A stretch of DNA of 64,000 nucleotides. Origin: JAKACA01 sp963769255 (lineage in GTDB: Bacteria > Actinomycetota > Acidimicrobiia > Acidimicrobiales > Bog-793). The stretch is taken from the NCBI GenBank assembly GCA_963769255.1, contig CAVYKV010000001.1, positions 186,001 through 250,000 of the forward strand. The letters run 5' to 3'. The position numbers and the translations under genes are program-made. Below are positions 1-8,175 of this stretch, in pieces (position 1 is the first letter of the stretch; the number at the start of each line of letters is the position of its first letter). A model generated the notes under the pieces. It did no database searches. It was not told the DNA's origin and was given only the letters and a program-made list of their open reading frames with translations.

Positions 1-468
1 AAGCTCCTCGAGCAGTTCGTGCGCAACCTCGAGACGATGGTGCTCGATCCCGCCGCCGCCAACGGGGCGTCCTCCGAGGCGCCGAAGGCCGAGCCGACCG
101 CCCCCGCAGCCGCGCCGGAGCCTGCAGCCACGCCGGAGACCGAGGCGGCGAAGCCGGCCGCCAAGGGTGCCACGAAGTCGACGCGCTCGAGGGCCGCCGC
201 CAAGCCGGCGGCAACGGCCGCCGCTTCCGACGGGGCGGCCTCGAAGGAGGAGGCGGAAGAGCCGGAGCCCGAACCGGCGGCGCCCGGGGTGACCGAGCGC
301 CCGGCGGCGACGATCCGCCAAATCCAGTCGGCGCCGGTCGAGCCCGTCGACCTGGGGCGGATCGCCGGCCCGTCACTGGCCAAGCGGCTGCTGCCCTTCG
401 CCAGCATCGCCGGCGCCTTCTTCCTCGCCCGCATCGTGGTGTACGCCCTCCGGCGCCGCAAGCGGTGA
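1..468 (+). CDS. C-terminal part of an Ala/Pro/Glu-rich protein with a C-terminal membrane anchor
   Basis: The frame is already open at base 1, so this is most likely the tail of a gene that begins upstream; the GTG at 19 need not be its start. About 155 residues are visible. They form a long low-complexity stretch rich in Ala, Pro, Glu and Lys, then one hydrophobic helix within the last 30 residues (FASIAGAFFLARIVVYA) and a basic RRRKR end. The layout suggests a protein anchored in the membrane by its C-terminus. I do not recognise the family and assign no function. Its stop overlaps the next start in a GTGA arrangement, so it is probably co-transcribed with the DUF501 gene. Confidence 0.6.
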   Translation, partial: KLLEQFVRNLETMVLDPAAANGASSEAPKAEPTAPAAAPEPAATPETEAAKPAAKGATKSTRSRAAAKPAATAAASDGAASKEEAEEPEPEPAAPGVTERPAATIRQIQSAPVEPVDLGRIAGPSLAKRLLPFASIAGAFFLARIVVYALRRRKR

Positions 469-932
469 GCCCCGGCGACCGTGAGGTGGTCGCGGGGTTG
501 TTGGGGAGGGAGCCGAGGGGTTTCGTCGTGGTCGTGCGGGACCGGGCGGGCGAGCCGGTCGTGATCGGCAACCCGCCCGTGCTGGACGACGGTTCACCGA
601 TGCCGACGCGCTACTGGCTCGTGGGGCGTGAGCTGGCCGCCGCCGTCGGCCGGCTCGAGTCGTCTGGTGGGGTCAAGCAGGCGGAAGCCGCCGTCGACCC
701 GCAGGCGCTCCGCCTCGCCCACGAGCGGTATGCGCACGAGCGGGCAACCGAGATGCCGGAGGGATACGAGGGCCCCGTCCCCTCCGGCGGCGTCGGTGGC
801 ACCCGGCGAGGTGTGAAGTGCCTGCACGCCCATCTCGCCTGGTACCTCGCCGGTGGGGAGGACCCGGTGGGCCGCTGGGTGGCCGAGCAGCTCGGCGTCG
901 AGCGCGCCGACTACGTGGCGTGCGATGCCTGA
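465..932 (+). CDS. DUF501 family protein
   Basis: A 155-residue cytoplasmic protein matching the actinobacterial DUF501 family. It has the early block GFVVVVRDRAGEPVVIGNPP, the PTRYWLVG motif and a C-terminal CLHAHLAWYLAGG segment with conserved Cys and His residues. The molecular function of the family is not known. In Actinobacteria it is regularly found directly upstream of ppx, as here, where its stop overlaps the next ATG by 8 bases. The GTG start at 465 overlaps the upstream stop. The family call rests on motif recognition and on the neighbour; the catalytic role is open. Confidence 0.85.
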   Translation: MSPGDREVVAGLLGREPRGFVVVVRDRAGEPVVIGNPPVLDDGSPMPTRYWLVGRELAAAVGRLESSGGVKQAEAAVDPQALRLAHERYAHERATEMPEGYEGPVPSGGVGGTRRGVKCLHAHLAWYLAGGEDPVGRWVAEQLGVERADYVACDA

Positions 933-1851
933 GCGGCGGGCCGCGCCAGTGGCGGCCGTCGACTGCGGGACGAATTCCGTGCGCCTGCTCATCGCGGCCG
1001 ATGACGGCACCACGTGCGACCGCCGCATGCGCATCACCCGGCTCGGGGAGGGCGTCGACCGTATGGGGGAGCTGCAGCCCGCCGCCATCGAGCGCACGCT
1101 TGCCGTGCTCGCCGAGTACGGCGACGCCATGGCCGCCGCCGGCGTCGGGTCCCGCATGGCCGTGGCCACCTCCGCCCTGCGTGACGCCGCCAACGCGGCG
1201 GCCTTCCTGGACCCGGCGGCCCCACTGCTCGGGACGCGCCCGCAGGTCCTCTCGGGCACGGCGGAGGGGCGTCTCTCCTACCGTGGTGCCACCTCGGAGC
1301 TGCCGGCCTCCGGCGGTCCCTACCTCGTCGTCGACGTCGGCGGCGGCTCGACGGAGCTCGTCACCGCCGACGGCGACGCTGTCGAGGCGGTCTCGCTGGA
1401 CGTCGGTTGCGTACGGGTGACCGAACGCTTCCTTCGCTCCGATCCGCCGGCTCCCGCCCAGCTGGCCGAGGCCGCCGGGGCCGTGTCCGAGCTCCTCCTG
1501 GCCGTCCTGTCGGAGCATCCGGCCTTTGCGGGGGCGCGGGCGCTCGTGGGGCTCGCCGGCACCGTCTCGGCCCTGGCGACGCTCTCCCTCGGCCTCGAGT
1601 CCTACGACCGCGCCGCCGTGCACCACACCCGCCTCGCCCGCCGGGAGGTGGCAGGGCTCTTCGACCTGCTGGCGTCGCTCGACGTGTCCGGTCGCCGAGC
1701 CTTGCGCGGCATGGAGCACGACCGCGCCGACGTCATCGCCGGGGGAACCCTCGTGCTGCTCACCGTCATGGACACCTTCGGCTTCCCCGAGCTCCTCGTC
1801 TCGGAGTCCGACATCCTCGACGGAATGGTGGCCGAGCTGCTCGCCGGCTGA
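925..1851 (+). CDS. ppx: Ppx/GppA family exopolyphosphatase
   Basis: A 308-residue member of the ASKHA-fold Ppx/GppA phosphatases, which remove terminal phosphate from polyphosphate or from pppGpp. The N-terminal phosphate loop VDCGTNSVRLLI lies near residue 10 and the second loop DVGGGSTEL near residue 138; both are intact. The length fits the short actinobacterial form that lacks the extra C-terminal domains of E. coli Ppx. I chose the ATG at 925 because the family motif begins right after it and it overlaps the DUF501 stop. A longer frame from 853 would put a non-homologous arginine-rich stretch in front. Which of the two substrates is used cannot be told from sequence. Confidence 0.9.
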   Translation: MPERRAAPVAAVDCGTNSVRLLIAADDGTTCDRRMRITRLGEGVDRMGELQPAAIERTLAVLAEYGDAMAAAGVGSRMAVATSALRDAANAAAFLDPAAPLLGTRPQVLSGTAEGRLSYRGATSELPASGGPYLVVDVGGGSTELVTADGDAVEAVSLDVGCVRVTERFLRSDPPAPAQLAEAAGAVSELLLAVLSEHPAFAGARALVGLAGTVSALATLSLGLESYDRAAVHHTRLARREVAGLFDLLASLDVSGRRALRGMEHDRADVIAGGTLVLLTVMDTFGFPELLVSESDILDGMVAELLAG

Positions 1852-1900
1852 GGGCGGCCGTCGCCGGGAGGCCGGCGCCGGGACCGTACTGAGCTGCGAG

Positions 1901-1943
1901 GGCGACCGTAATGGGCGGGTTTCGAGCGCTTTGGCAACGCGGT
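1901..1943 (-). repeat. Copy A of a dispersed repeat, between convergent genes
   Basis: Read on the minus strand, this stretch contains TGCCAAAGCG, then GAAACC, GCCC and TACGGT with the same order and spacing as the copy at 39055-39096. My hand alignment gives 33 identical positions of 42. In this copy the repeat also sits inside a larger palindrome: GGGTTTCG and CGAAACCC pair across a 23-base loop, roughly 1915-1959. It lies in the gap between the convergent ppx and glycosyltransferase genes and might act as a REP-like element or a bidirectional terminator. There is no T-run. Confidence 0.45.
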
Positions 1944-1966
1944 AGCCCGAAACCCACCCGCCGGCC

Positions 1967-3103
1967 TCAGATCTCCCCGCCGCCGAACACGAGCTCGCCG
2001 ACGCCCCGCACGAAGGACTCCGTGTCTCCGTGCAACCGGTCGGCCCACGCCTTGCCGGAGGCCCCCAGACGCTCGGCGAGGCCGGGCTCGCCGAGCAGGA
2101 GGGCGACGGCGTCCGCCATCTCCCCCAGCGTGCGGTACCAGAGGCCGCCGTTGGAGGCGGCGGCGAGCTCGGAGGCCGCCGACGGCTCCGGAACGACGAC
2201 GGGCGTGCCGAGCCGGAGCGACTCGATCGCCTCGCGGCCGAGCGGGCCGGGTGGGCGGAGGTCGACCGTCACGGCGGCGTGGGCCATGAGGCGCCACAGG
2301 TTCATCCGCGTGGCCGGCCAGCTCATCTCCACACCCCGCCCCCTCCCCGTCACCCGCCACCTCCCGGGTTTGACCTCGGCGATGGCAACGTCGCCGAAGA
2401 CGTGGCGCAGGTAGTCGTGGGGCGGGCACTCGGTCGCCCCATCGGCCCCGTCGAAGCCGGAGATGACGAGCACGTAGCGTCCGAAGTCGGACACCCCGAC
2501 GACGCCGGCGGAGGTCGCCGAGCCGTTGACCGGCAGCGCGACGGAGAGTCGATGCTGCGCAACGGCGAGGCGAGCGCCCTCGAGGTCCGAGAAGACGCCG
2601 GCGGCGTCGAGCGAGGGGGACGATCCCGACACCGCGGCGGGCTGCACCGCTTCGGCGCCTCCGAGCAGCGGCAGGGCCACGAGGCGGGGGCGGCGGGGCG
2701 CCCTCGCCACCTCGGCGGCGAGGGCGAGGCTGGCGGCTCCGGCGAGGAGGACGGCGCTGGGCGCCTCCTCGAGGATCACCCCGATCGCCTCCGTCGACGA
2801 CCCGGAGTAGACGGGAAAGAGACTGTCGTAGTCCTTGCGGAGCGAAGCGCCGGCGGTGGCGTCATCGGACAGGTGGACGATGGCGACGCGGCTGCGGAGG
2901 GCGATGGCGCCGGCCACGAGGCGGGTGGCCGCCGCCCGTTCGTCCCACTCCGATCCCCAGCGGTCCGTGACGACGACGACACGGGCTCGCTCGGGCTCGG
3001 CGTCGGCGTCCTCGGCGCTCAGCCGCACGCCGACGACGTCCACCACCCCCTCCAGCCCGGTGTCCGGAACTGCTGATCTGACAGTCCGGTTGTCGTCAGC
3101 CAT
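1967..3103 (-). CDS. Glycosyltransferase, GT-B fold (GT4-like C-terminal domain)
   Basis: About 378 residues. The C-terminal third resembles GT4-type glycosyltransferases: a GREAIESLRLGTPVVVPE segment gives the usual Glu-x7-Glu style sugar-nucleotide site, followed by the terminal helices (LGASGKAWADRL). The N-terminal half is poorly conserved. It is expected to transfer a sugar from an activated donor in the cytoplasm. I used the ATG at 3103, which overlaps the stop of the upstream gene; the open frame continues to 3211 but that extension is shadow of the neighbour. It is the last gene of a minus-strand run with the genes at 3096-3533 and 3488-5380. The acceptor and linkage are unknown. Confidence 0.72.
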   Translation of the reverse strand: MADDNRTVRSAVPDTGLEGVVDVVGVRLSAEDADAEPERARVVVVTDRWGSEWDERAAATRLVAGAIALRSRVAIVHLSDDATAGASLRKDYDSLFPVYSGSSTEAIGVILEEAPSAVLLAGAASLALAAEVARAPRRPRLVALPLLGGAEAVQPAAVSGSSPSLDAAGVFSDLEGARLAVAQHRLSVALPVNGSATSAGVVGVSDFGRYVLVISGFDGADGATECPPHDYLRHVFGDVAIAEVKPGRWRVTGRGRGVEMSWPATRMNLWRLMAHAAVTVDLRPPGPLGREAIESLRLGTPVVVPEPSAASELAAASNGGLWYRTLGEMADAVALLLGEPGLAERLGASGKAWADRLHGDTESFVRGVGELVFGGGEI

Positions 3104-3533
3104 GTACCTGGTCGTCGACGTGGCGCGCGAAGTCGACCAGGTCGGAGCGGACGGCGGCGAGGAGGCGCAGCCGGGCGTCCGTTTCTTCGTCGACGCGTTG
3201 CGCCATGGCATCGAGCGCCCGCAGGCTCTCGGCGTTGAACTCCTGCATGCGGTCGAACCAGGGCCGCAGGACGGCCATGACCGCCCGGTGCAGGAGGCGC
3301 CGGGTGATGCCGAAGCGGCTGCGCAGGGGCGGCGGCGCCAGGAGGGCGCCCATGTCGGAGTGCTCGCGCAGCCAGCGAAGGTGCTCGTTCAGCTGCAGAG
3401 GTGACCGGTGCGCTTCGGCGAGGACGGCGTCGAAGGACGCCGTCGGCGCCCACGTCCCGACGGCGACGCCGGCTTGCCGGCGCGCCCTCAGCTCGTCGAC
3501 GAGTCGCCCAGCATCGACAGGAAGCTCTCCCAT
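3096..3533 (-). CDS. Hypothetical protein in a glycosyltransferase operon
   Basis: A 145-residue protein without a signal peptide or membrane helix. It is predicted helical with a central FGITRRLLHRAVMAVLRPW segment and a long C-terminal helix rich in Glu, Asp and Arg. I do not recognise a catalytic motif. Proteins of this style are often found between glycosyltransferase genes in Actinobacteria, but I cannot name a role. The start overlaps the upstream glycosyltransferase gene by 46 bases and the stop overlaps the downstream one by 8, so translational coupling is likely. An AGGAG lies just before the ATG. Confidence 0.6.
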   Translation of the reverse strand: MGELPVDAGRLVDELRARRQAGVAVGTWAPTASFDAVLAEAHRSPLQLNEHLRWLREHSDMGALLAPPPLRSRFGITRRLLHRAVMAVLRPWFDRMQEFNAESLRALDAMAQRVDEETDARLRLLAAVRSDLVDFARHVDDQVHG

Positions 3534-5380
3534 CGCTCCTCATCTCCCTCGACCGGCAGGCGGCAGCTGTTGTCGAAACGGCCCAGGCTCCTGTTGTAAT
3601 ACGGGTCCCCGGCCAGCATCACCGTACGCCATCGCTTGCGGAAATAGGCCGCCTCGGTGGGATCCTCGCTGTTGCCCCGGCTCTTCGACTCGTGATGGAT
3701 GAGCTCGGCGAGCGGTGTGTACACGACGAGGAGCCCGCGCCGGCGTAGCTGCAGGCAGTAGTCGATGTCGTTGAAGGCGACGGGGAAGCGAGCATCGAAG
3801 CCCCCCACCGACTCGAAGACGGTACGAGGCGTCATGAGGCAGGCGCCCGTCACGGCGGAGACGTCCCGCGTGAGGGTGGCGAGAGCGAGGTAGCCGGGTT
3901 GCGCGGCGCCGATCCCCTGCTGCACGTGGGTCGAGCCGAAGCCGGTCCCGACGAGCACCCCGGCGTGCTGGACGGTGCCGTCCGGGTAGAGGAGCCGGGC
4001 CCCCACGGCCCCGACCTCCGGGCGCTCGGCGTGGGCGACCATCTGGGCGAGGAACCCCTCCGAGCGCGCCAGCACGTCGTTGTTGAGGAAGAGGAGGAGC
4101 TCGCCGCCGGCATGTCGGGCGGCCTCGTTGTTGATCGCCACCCAGTCGAAGGGCCCCGGCGCCTCGAGGAGGCGGACGCGGTGGTCGCGGGCGAGCTCGC
4201 CGAGAAGGGCACGCGTCTCCGGCAGGGCACTGTCGTTGTCGACGAGCAGCAGCTCGAAATCGTCATAGCCCGCCTTCGTGACGAAGGCCCGGTAACAGGC
4301 CGCCGTCATGGCCGGTTCGTCGCGAAAGGGGATGACGACGCTCACGAGGCGTCGAGACTGCGGTCTGCGCATCACGTGGTAGGCGGCGGCCACCGTCCGG
4401 TGCGGCACGACCTCGCCGACGATGCCCCGCCGGCTCAGGGCTTCCTCGAGGACACCTCGGGCCGCCTCGGGGGCGGTGGGGAGCGGCCCGGCTGCCGCCT
4501 CCTGTCCCGGCAGCGCACGGCGGTGGTAGAGCACCTCCGGTACGTGGCCGATCGCCCCGGTCGCCTCGGCGAGGCGAAGGACGAGGTCGTACTGCTCGGC
4601 ACCGTTGGCACCGCTTCGCCAGCCGCCGGCGTCGGCGAGTAGCCGGCGACGGACGACGAGCGCACCGCCGACGTAGTCGGCGGAGAGGAGGAAGTCCGGT
4701 GACCAGTCCGGCTTGAAGAGGGGACGGCTGCGCAGGCCTTCGGCGTCCACCGTGTCCTCGTCGGTGTAGACGACGTCGAGGTCCGGATGCTGCCTGATCG
4801 CCTCGCCCACGCGCCCGAGCGCCTGCGGGTGGAGCTCGTCACCGACGGCGAGGAAGACGACGTAGGCGCCGGTGGCGGCGCCGAGGGCGGCGTTGACGGC
4901 AGTCGCCGTGCCACCATCGGCCGGTGCCGCCACGATGCGCAGGCGGGGGTCGTCCTGCAGGGGGGCGAGGGCAGCGTCAGCTTCCGGGCCGGCCGTGATG
5001 ACGAGCAGTTGCCAGGAGGGAGAGTCCTGGGCCGCCACGGAGGCGACGCTGCGGGCGAGGTTCCCCGGTCGCCCGCCGGCCGGGACAACGCTGAACGTCG
5101 GTTGGCGGGTCACGGCCGATGCGAGCGGAGCGGGCCGCCCCGTCGGGCGTGGCTGCCTGCCGAAGCGCCGACGGATCGCCGGGTGTCGTGGCGTCTCCTG
5201 CGAAGGGCGGCTCACCGACGTGTGGATCGGCTCGCCTCGGGCGAGGAGCCAGGCGTGGTAGCGGGCTTCGTCCTCGGTGGCGTTCATGCAGTAGGGAGGG
5301 GGCTTCTCCGGCGGTGGTGTGGGGCTCGACGTCTCGGGGCGGGAGGCGCCCGGCGCCGCGCCGACCTCCTCGACCGTCAT
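3488..5380 (-). CDS. Two-domain family 2 glycosyltransferase
   Basis: About 630 residues with two GT-A (family 2) modules. The first, near residues 90-300, carries the metal-site region YTDEDTVD and then LFKPDWSPDFLLS. The second, near 345-600, carries VSVVIPFRDEP, LLVDNDSALPETRALLGELA, LLFLNNDVLA, the GAVGARLLYPDGTVQHAGV block and FNDIDYCLQLRRRG. This double arrangement is typical of O-antigen or cell-wall glycan transferases that add two sugars or alternate between two acceptors. I placed the start at the ATG at 5380 because a strong GGAGGGGG site precedes it; the frame runs back to 5479. It heads the operon that continues to 1967 and diverges from the acetyltransferase gene. Confidence 0.85.
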   Translation of the reverse strand: MTVEEVGAAPGASRPETSSPTPPPEKPPPYCMNATEDEARYHAWLLARGEPIHTSVSRPSQETPRHPAIRRRFGRQPRPTGRPAPLASAVTRQPTFSVVPAGGRPGNLARSVASVAAQDSPSWQLLVITAGPEADAALAPLQDDPRLRIVAAPADGGTATAVNAALGAATGAYVVFLAVGDELHPQALGRVGEAIRQHPDLDVVYTDEDTVDAEGLRSRPLFKPDWSPDFLLSADYVGGALVVRRRLLADAGGWRSGANGAEQYDLVLRLAEATGAIGHVPEVLYHRRALPGQEAAAGPLPTAPEAARGVLEEALSRRGIVGEVVPHRTVAAAYHVMRRPQSRRLVSVVIPFRDEPAMTAACYRAFVTKAGYDDFELLLVDNDSALPETRALLGELARDHRVRLLEAPGPFDWVAINNEAARHAGGELLLFLNNDVLARSEGFLAQMVAHAERPEVGAVGARLLYPDGTVQHAGVLVGTGFGSTHVQQGIGAAQPGYLALATLTRDVSAVTGACLMTPRTVFESVGGFDARFPVAFNDIDYCLQLRRRGLLVVYTPLAELIHHESKSRGNSEDPTEAAYFRKRWRTVMLAGDPYYNRSLGRFDNSCRLPVEGDEERWESFLSMLGDSSTS

Positions 5381-5520
5381 CCCCCTCCGAGCCGGGCGGA
5401 CGGGGCCGGAGTGCCAGAGAGCCCGCCGGGGCTGGGATCCACGGGGCCATGGTACGCGGAGGGGGTCCGGATCTGCCACGATAGGTACGTGACGAGGGCA
5501 GACGCGTCGCGCCGGGCGGC

Positions 5521-6150
5521 ATGACCGAATTGACCGCCCCTGGCGTCTCCGCCGAACTGGTAGGGCGCAGAGTCAAGCTGCGCCCGTTGCGCGAGGACGA
5601 CTACGAATCCTGGCACGAGGTCAGGACGAGGTGCCGCCAGTGGCTGTTGCCCTGGGAGCCCCGGCCGAACAACGCCCCCTACCCGTCGGAGGACCGGACG
5701 ACCTTCGCCACGCGATGCTCCATCCGCGAGCGCGAGCGCCAGCTCGGTACGGGGTACGCCTTCGGGATCTTCACCGGGTCTCGTTTCGTCGGCGAGGTCA
5801 ACCTCTCGTCGGTGCAGCGCGGCCCCTTCCAGAACGCCTACGTCGGCTACTGGGTCGACCAGCTGCAGGCCGGGCGGGGATATGTGCCGGAGGCCTCGGT
5901 GCTCTTGTTCCGTTTTGCCTTCGAGGATCTCGGCCTTCACCGCTTGCAGATCTCCATCATCCCGAGGAACCGCCCGAGCCGCCGCGTGGCTCAGAAGCTC
6001 TGGCTGCGGGGCGAGGGTATCGCCTTGCGTTACTTGGAGATCGACGGCAAGTGGGAGGACCACGTGCGCTACGCCATCACGACCGAGGAGTGGGCGGAAC
6101 GCCGCGGTCGCTACCTCCGTCAATGGCTGAGCGAGCCGATGACCTTCTGA
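5521..6150 (+). CDS. GNAT acetyltransferase, RimJ/RimL type
   Basis: A 209-residue member of the GNAT fold, closest in style to RimJ/RimL ribosomal-protein N-terminal acetyltransferases. Seen in the sequence are the N-terminal VKLRPLREDDYESWHEVR block, the GEVNLSSV strand, the acetyl-CoA site region YVGYWVDQLQAGRGYVPEA and the C-terminal NRPSRRVAQKLWLRGEG motif. It probably acetylates an amino group of a protein or small molecule in the cytosol; the substrate cannot be read from sequence. It is a single gene, divergent from the glycosyltransferase operon and convergent with the epimerase-like gene 20 bases downstream. Confidence 0.82.
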   Translation: MTELTAPGVSAELVGRRVKLRPLREDDYESWHEVRTRCRQWLLPWEPRPNNAPYPSEDRTTFATRCSIRERERQLGTGYAFGIFTGSRFVGEVNLSSVQRGPFQNAYVGYWVDQLQAGRGYVPEASVLLFRFAFEDLGLHRLQISIIPRNRPSRRVAQKLWLRGEGIALRYLEIDGKWEDHVRYAITTEEWAERRGRYLRQWLSEPMTF

Positions 6151-6170
6151 CGTGCTTGGTCGCCGACGGC

Positions 6171-7217
6171 TCAGGCGTCGGCGTGGCGGACGACGGCGGG
6201 GGAATGCTTGAAGAAGGCCTCGACCTCGGCGTCGTAGCGATAGGCCGGGATCTGGTGCCCGATGGCCCGCTTCAGCCGCAGGGCTTCGGCGTACCGCTCG
6301 ACAGCACCCGCCGAGCTCGTCGAGAACGTGAAGCCGGCGCCCTTCAACCGGCTCGTGTCGATGCCCCGCCCGTAGCGGAGGAGGCTCTCGAGCTCCCCGG
6401 GAAGATCGAGCCACCCGAGCCGCAGGAGGGGGGCGGCCGCCTGCCTCGTGAGGACGGGCGAGATCGGCAGGCGCCAGGCGCCGGCGATCCTCGCCACCTC
6501 GCTGACGGGGATCTTGCCGTCGCCCGAGACGTTGTAGGTGCCGCCGATCGACTGCAGCACGATCGTCTCGAGGCAGCGGACGACATCGTCCTCGGCCACG
6601 AACTGGATCATCGGGTCGAACCCGGCCAGGCACGGCATGACGCCGCGGGCGAGGTTGCGGCTGATGGGGGTGTTGATCTCCTTGCCGAGGACGTTGGCGA
6701 AGCGCAGCAGCGAGACGGTGACGCCGGGGTTCTCCTCGGCGAAGTCGCGCACGTAGCTCTCCACCTCGACGAGCGACCGCTCGAGACGTGAGCGGGGCGG
6801 TCGCGACCGCGGCGTCTCCTCCGTGAACCAGGCCGGGTCGCTCGGATGGGCGCCGTACACGAGGGAGGACGACTTCACGACGACCTGGCGGACGGACGAG
6901 TCGGCCGCCCCGGCGGCCGCCAGCAGGTTCATCGTCCCGATGACGTTGATCTCGTGCAGGGCGCGTCCCGACATCGACGACGAGTCGACGACGAGGAACG
7001 TGTGCACGATCGTGTCGACCTGAGTCGCCTCCACGATGCGGGCGAGCAGCGAGTAGCTGCTGTCGGCGCGGACGTACTCGGTCCGCTCGAGCGGCACCGA
7101 CGGGGTGCCCGTCCCCATCCCGAGGAGCATCTCGACGTCGGGATCCCGCTCGAGGGCGGCGGCGACACGGCCACCCCAGAACGTGTCGAGCCCCGTGAGG
7201 AGGATGCGCCGGCCCAT
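6171..7217 (-). CDS. Extended SDR / NAD-dependent epimerase-like protein, atypical active site
   Basis: 348 residues with a Rossmann N-terminus (ILLTGLDTFWGGRVAAALE), the SSSLVYGAHPSDPAWF segment and an NVSGDGKIPVSEVARIAG C-terminal block as in extended short-chain dehydrogenases/epimerases. The usual YxxxK catalytic pair is not visible where it is expected after the SSSLVYG strand (RSRLERSLVEVE instead). It may therefore bind a nucleotide-sugar or lipid without normal epimerase chemistry. Its ATG overlaps the stop of the acyltransferase gene by one base (TGATG), and this pairing suggests a lipid-related role. That role is inference. Confidence 0.72.
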   Translation of the reverse strand: MGRRILLTGLDTFWGGRVAAALERDPDVEMLLGMGTGTPSVPLERTEYVRADSSYSLLARIVEATQVDTIVHTFLVVDSSSMSGRALHEINVIGTMNLLAAAGAADSSVRQVVVKSSSLVYGAHPSDPAWFTEETPRSRPPRSRLERSLVEVESYVRDFAEENPGVTVSLLRFANVLGKEINTPISRNLARGVMPCLAGFDPMIQFVAEDDVVRCLETIVLQSIGGTYNVSGDGKIPVSEVARIAGAWRLPISPVLTRQAAAPLLRLGWLDLPGELESLLRYGRGIDTSRLKGAGFTFSTSSAGAVERYAEALRLKRAIGHQIPAYRYDAEVEAFFKHSPAVVRHADA

Positions 7218-8122
7218 CAGCCGAACCAGATGCTGTGGCGGTGCTGGAGCATGTCCCAGACGGCCTCCTGCAGGAGCTGCCGGATGGTCTCCGCCTCGTC
7301 CATGACGCGGCCACGCGGGTACTTGGCGAGGCCGGGCGTGACGTCGAAGTGCACCGGCTCGAGCACCCGGAAGCGGAACTTCGCCGGCAGGTACACCATC
7401 GACCCGAGCACGGGCCCGAGCAGCAGGTGGTTGGCCGTCACCGGCAGGTAGGGCACCCTGGCGAAGCGGGCGACGGAGGCGGGGAGGCGGTAGACGATGG
7501 GCATCGCCTCCTCGGCTCCCACGACGGCGATCGGCACCACGGGCACGCCCGCCCGCATGGCCGTCTCGACGAAACCCCCCCTCCCGAACCGCCTCAACTG
7601 GTATCTCTCCGACACCGGCTTGCTCGGGCCTTTCGTCCCTTCGGGGAACGCGAGCACGAGTTGCTCGTGGTCGCGGAGGATGCGGAGGGCGTTGTCCGGG
7701 TGGGCCGGGACGCCGCCGGCACGGCTCCATGCCGTCGAGATGCCGGGAATCGTGCGGAAGAAGCTGTCACCGAGGCCGTAGACGGTCCGGCCGAGCTCTG
7801 CCTCGATGCCCTGCATGATCATGGGGGCGTCGGGCGGCAGGGCTCCGGCGTGGTTCGCCACGAGGAGCGCCCCGCCCGTGGCCGGGATGTTGGAGAGTCC
7901 CTCCCACTCCACCCGGAACCAGGTGCGGTAGAAGAAGCTCCCGAGCCGGCGAGCGGTCCGGCGCCACTGCTCGGAACGGCCCCACTCGTCGACGTCCGAG
8001 CGCCGGGCGGGGTCGGCGAGCGGGTCGTCCGCCGCCGGCTCCAGACCGGGGAAGTGGAGCATGCGGGCAACCGTGCCGTCTTGCGAGCCGTCACCGCCGG
8101 CTCTGGCGGTTTGCCGTGCCAT
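7217..8122 (-). CDS. Lysophospholipid acyltransferase (PlsC-like)
   Basis: 301 residues of the LPLAT superfamily, which esterify acyl chains onto lysophospholipids or related acceptors at the inner membrane face. The acyltransferase blocks are present in order: a VANHAG motif near residue 90 (the NHx4D-type catalytic motif, here NHAGALPPDAP), GGVPAHPDNA, AFPEGTKGPSK and VPVVPIAVVGAEEAMPI. The start is the ATG at 8122; the open frame runs far upstream only because the opposite strand of the peptidase and tRNA region is open. It is translationally coupled to the SDR-like gene. The acceptor lipid is not known. Confidence 0.85.
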   Translation of the reverse strand: MARQTARAGGDGSQDGTVARMLHFPGLEPAADDPLADPARRSDVDEWGRSEQWRRTARRLGSFFYRTWFRVEWEGLSNIPATGGALLVANHAGALPPDAPMIMQGIEAELGRTVYGLGDSFFRTIPGISTAWSRAGGVPAHPDNALRILRDHEQLVLAFPEGTKGPSKPVSERYQLRRFGRGGFVETAMRAGVPVVPIAVVGAEEAMPIVYRLPASVARFARVPYLPVTANHLLLGPVLGSMVYLPAKFRFRVLEPVHFDVTPGLAKYPRGRVMDEAETIRQLLQEAVWDMLQHRHSIWFG

Positions 8123-8175
8123 CGTGATCCCGATCGTACCTGGCCGCCGGGCCAGCAGGCCCGTGGAGGCGTTGG

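Noticed and set aside
673..1719. Long minus-strand open frame antisense to ppx
   Set aside because: High GC keeps many antisense frames open. The plus-strand frame has clear Ppx/GppA motifs, while this one is Arg/Gly-rich without a family match.
2030..3076. 348-codon plus-strand frame over the glycosyltransferase
   Set aside because: It is the shadow of the minus-strand gene; it has no ribosome site, and composition and motifs support only the minus strand.
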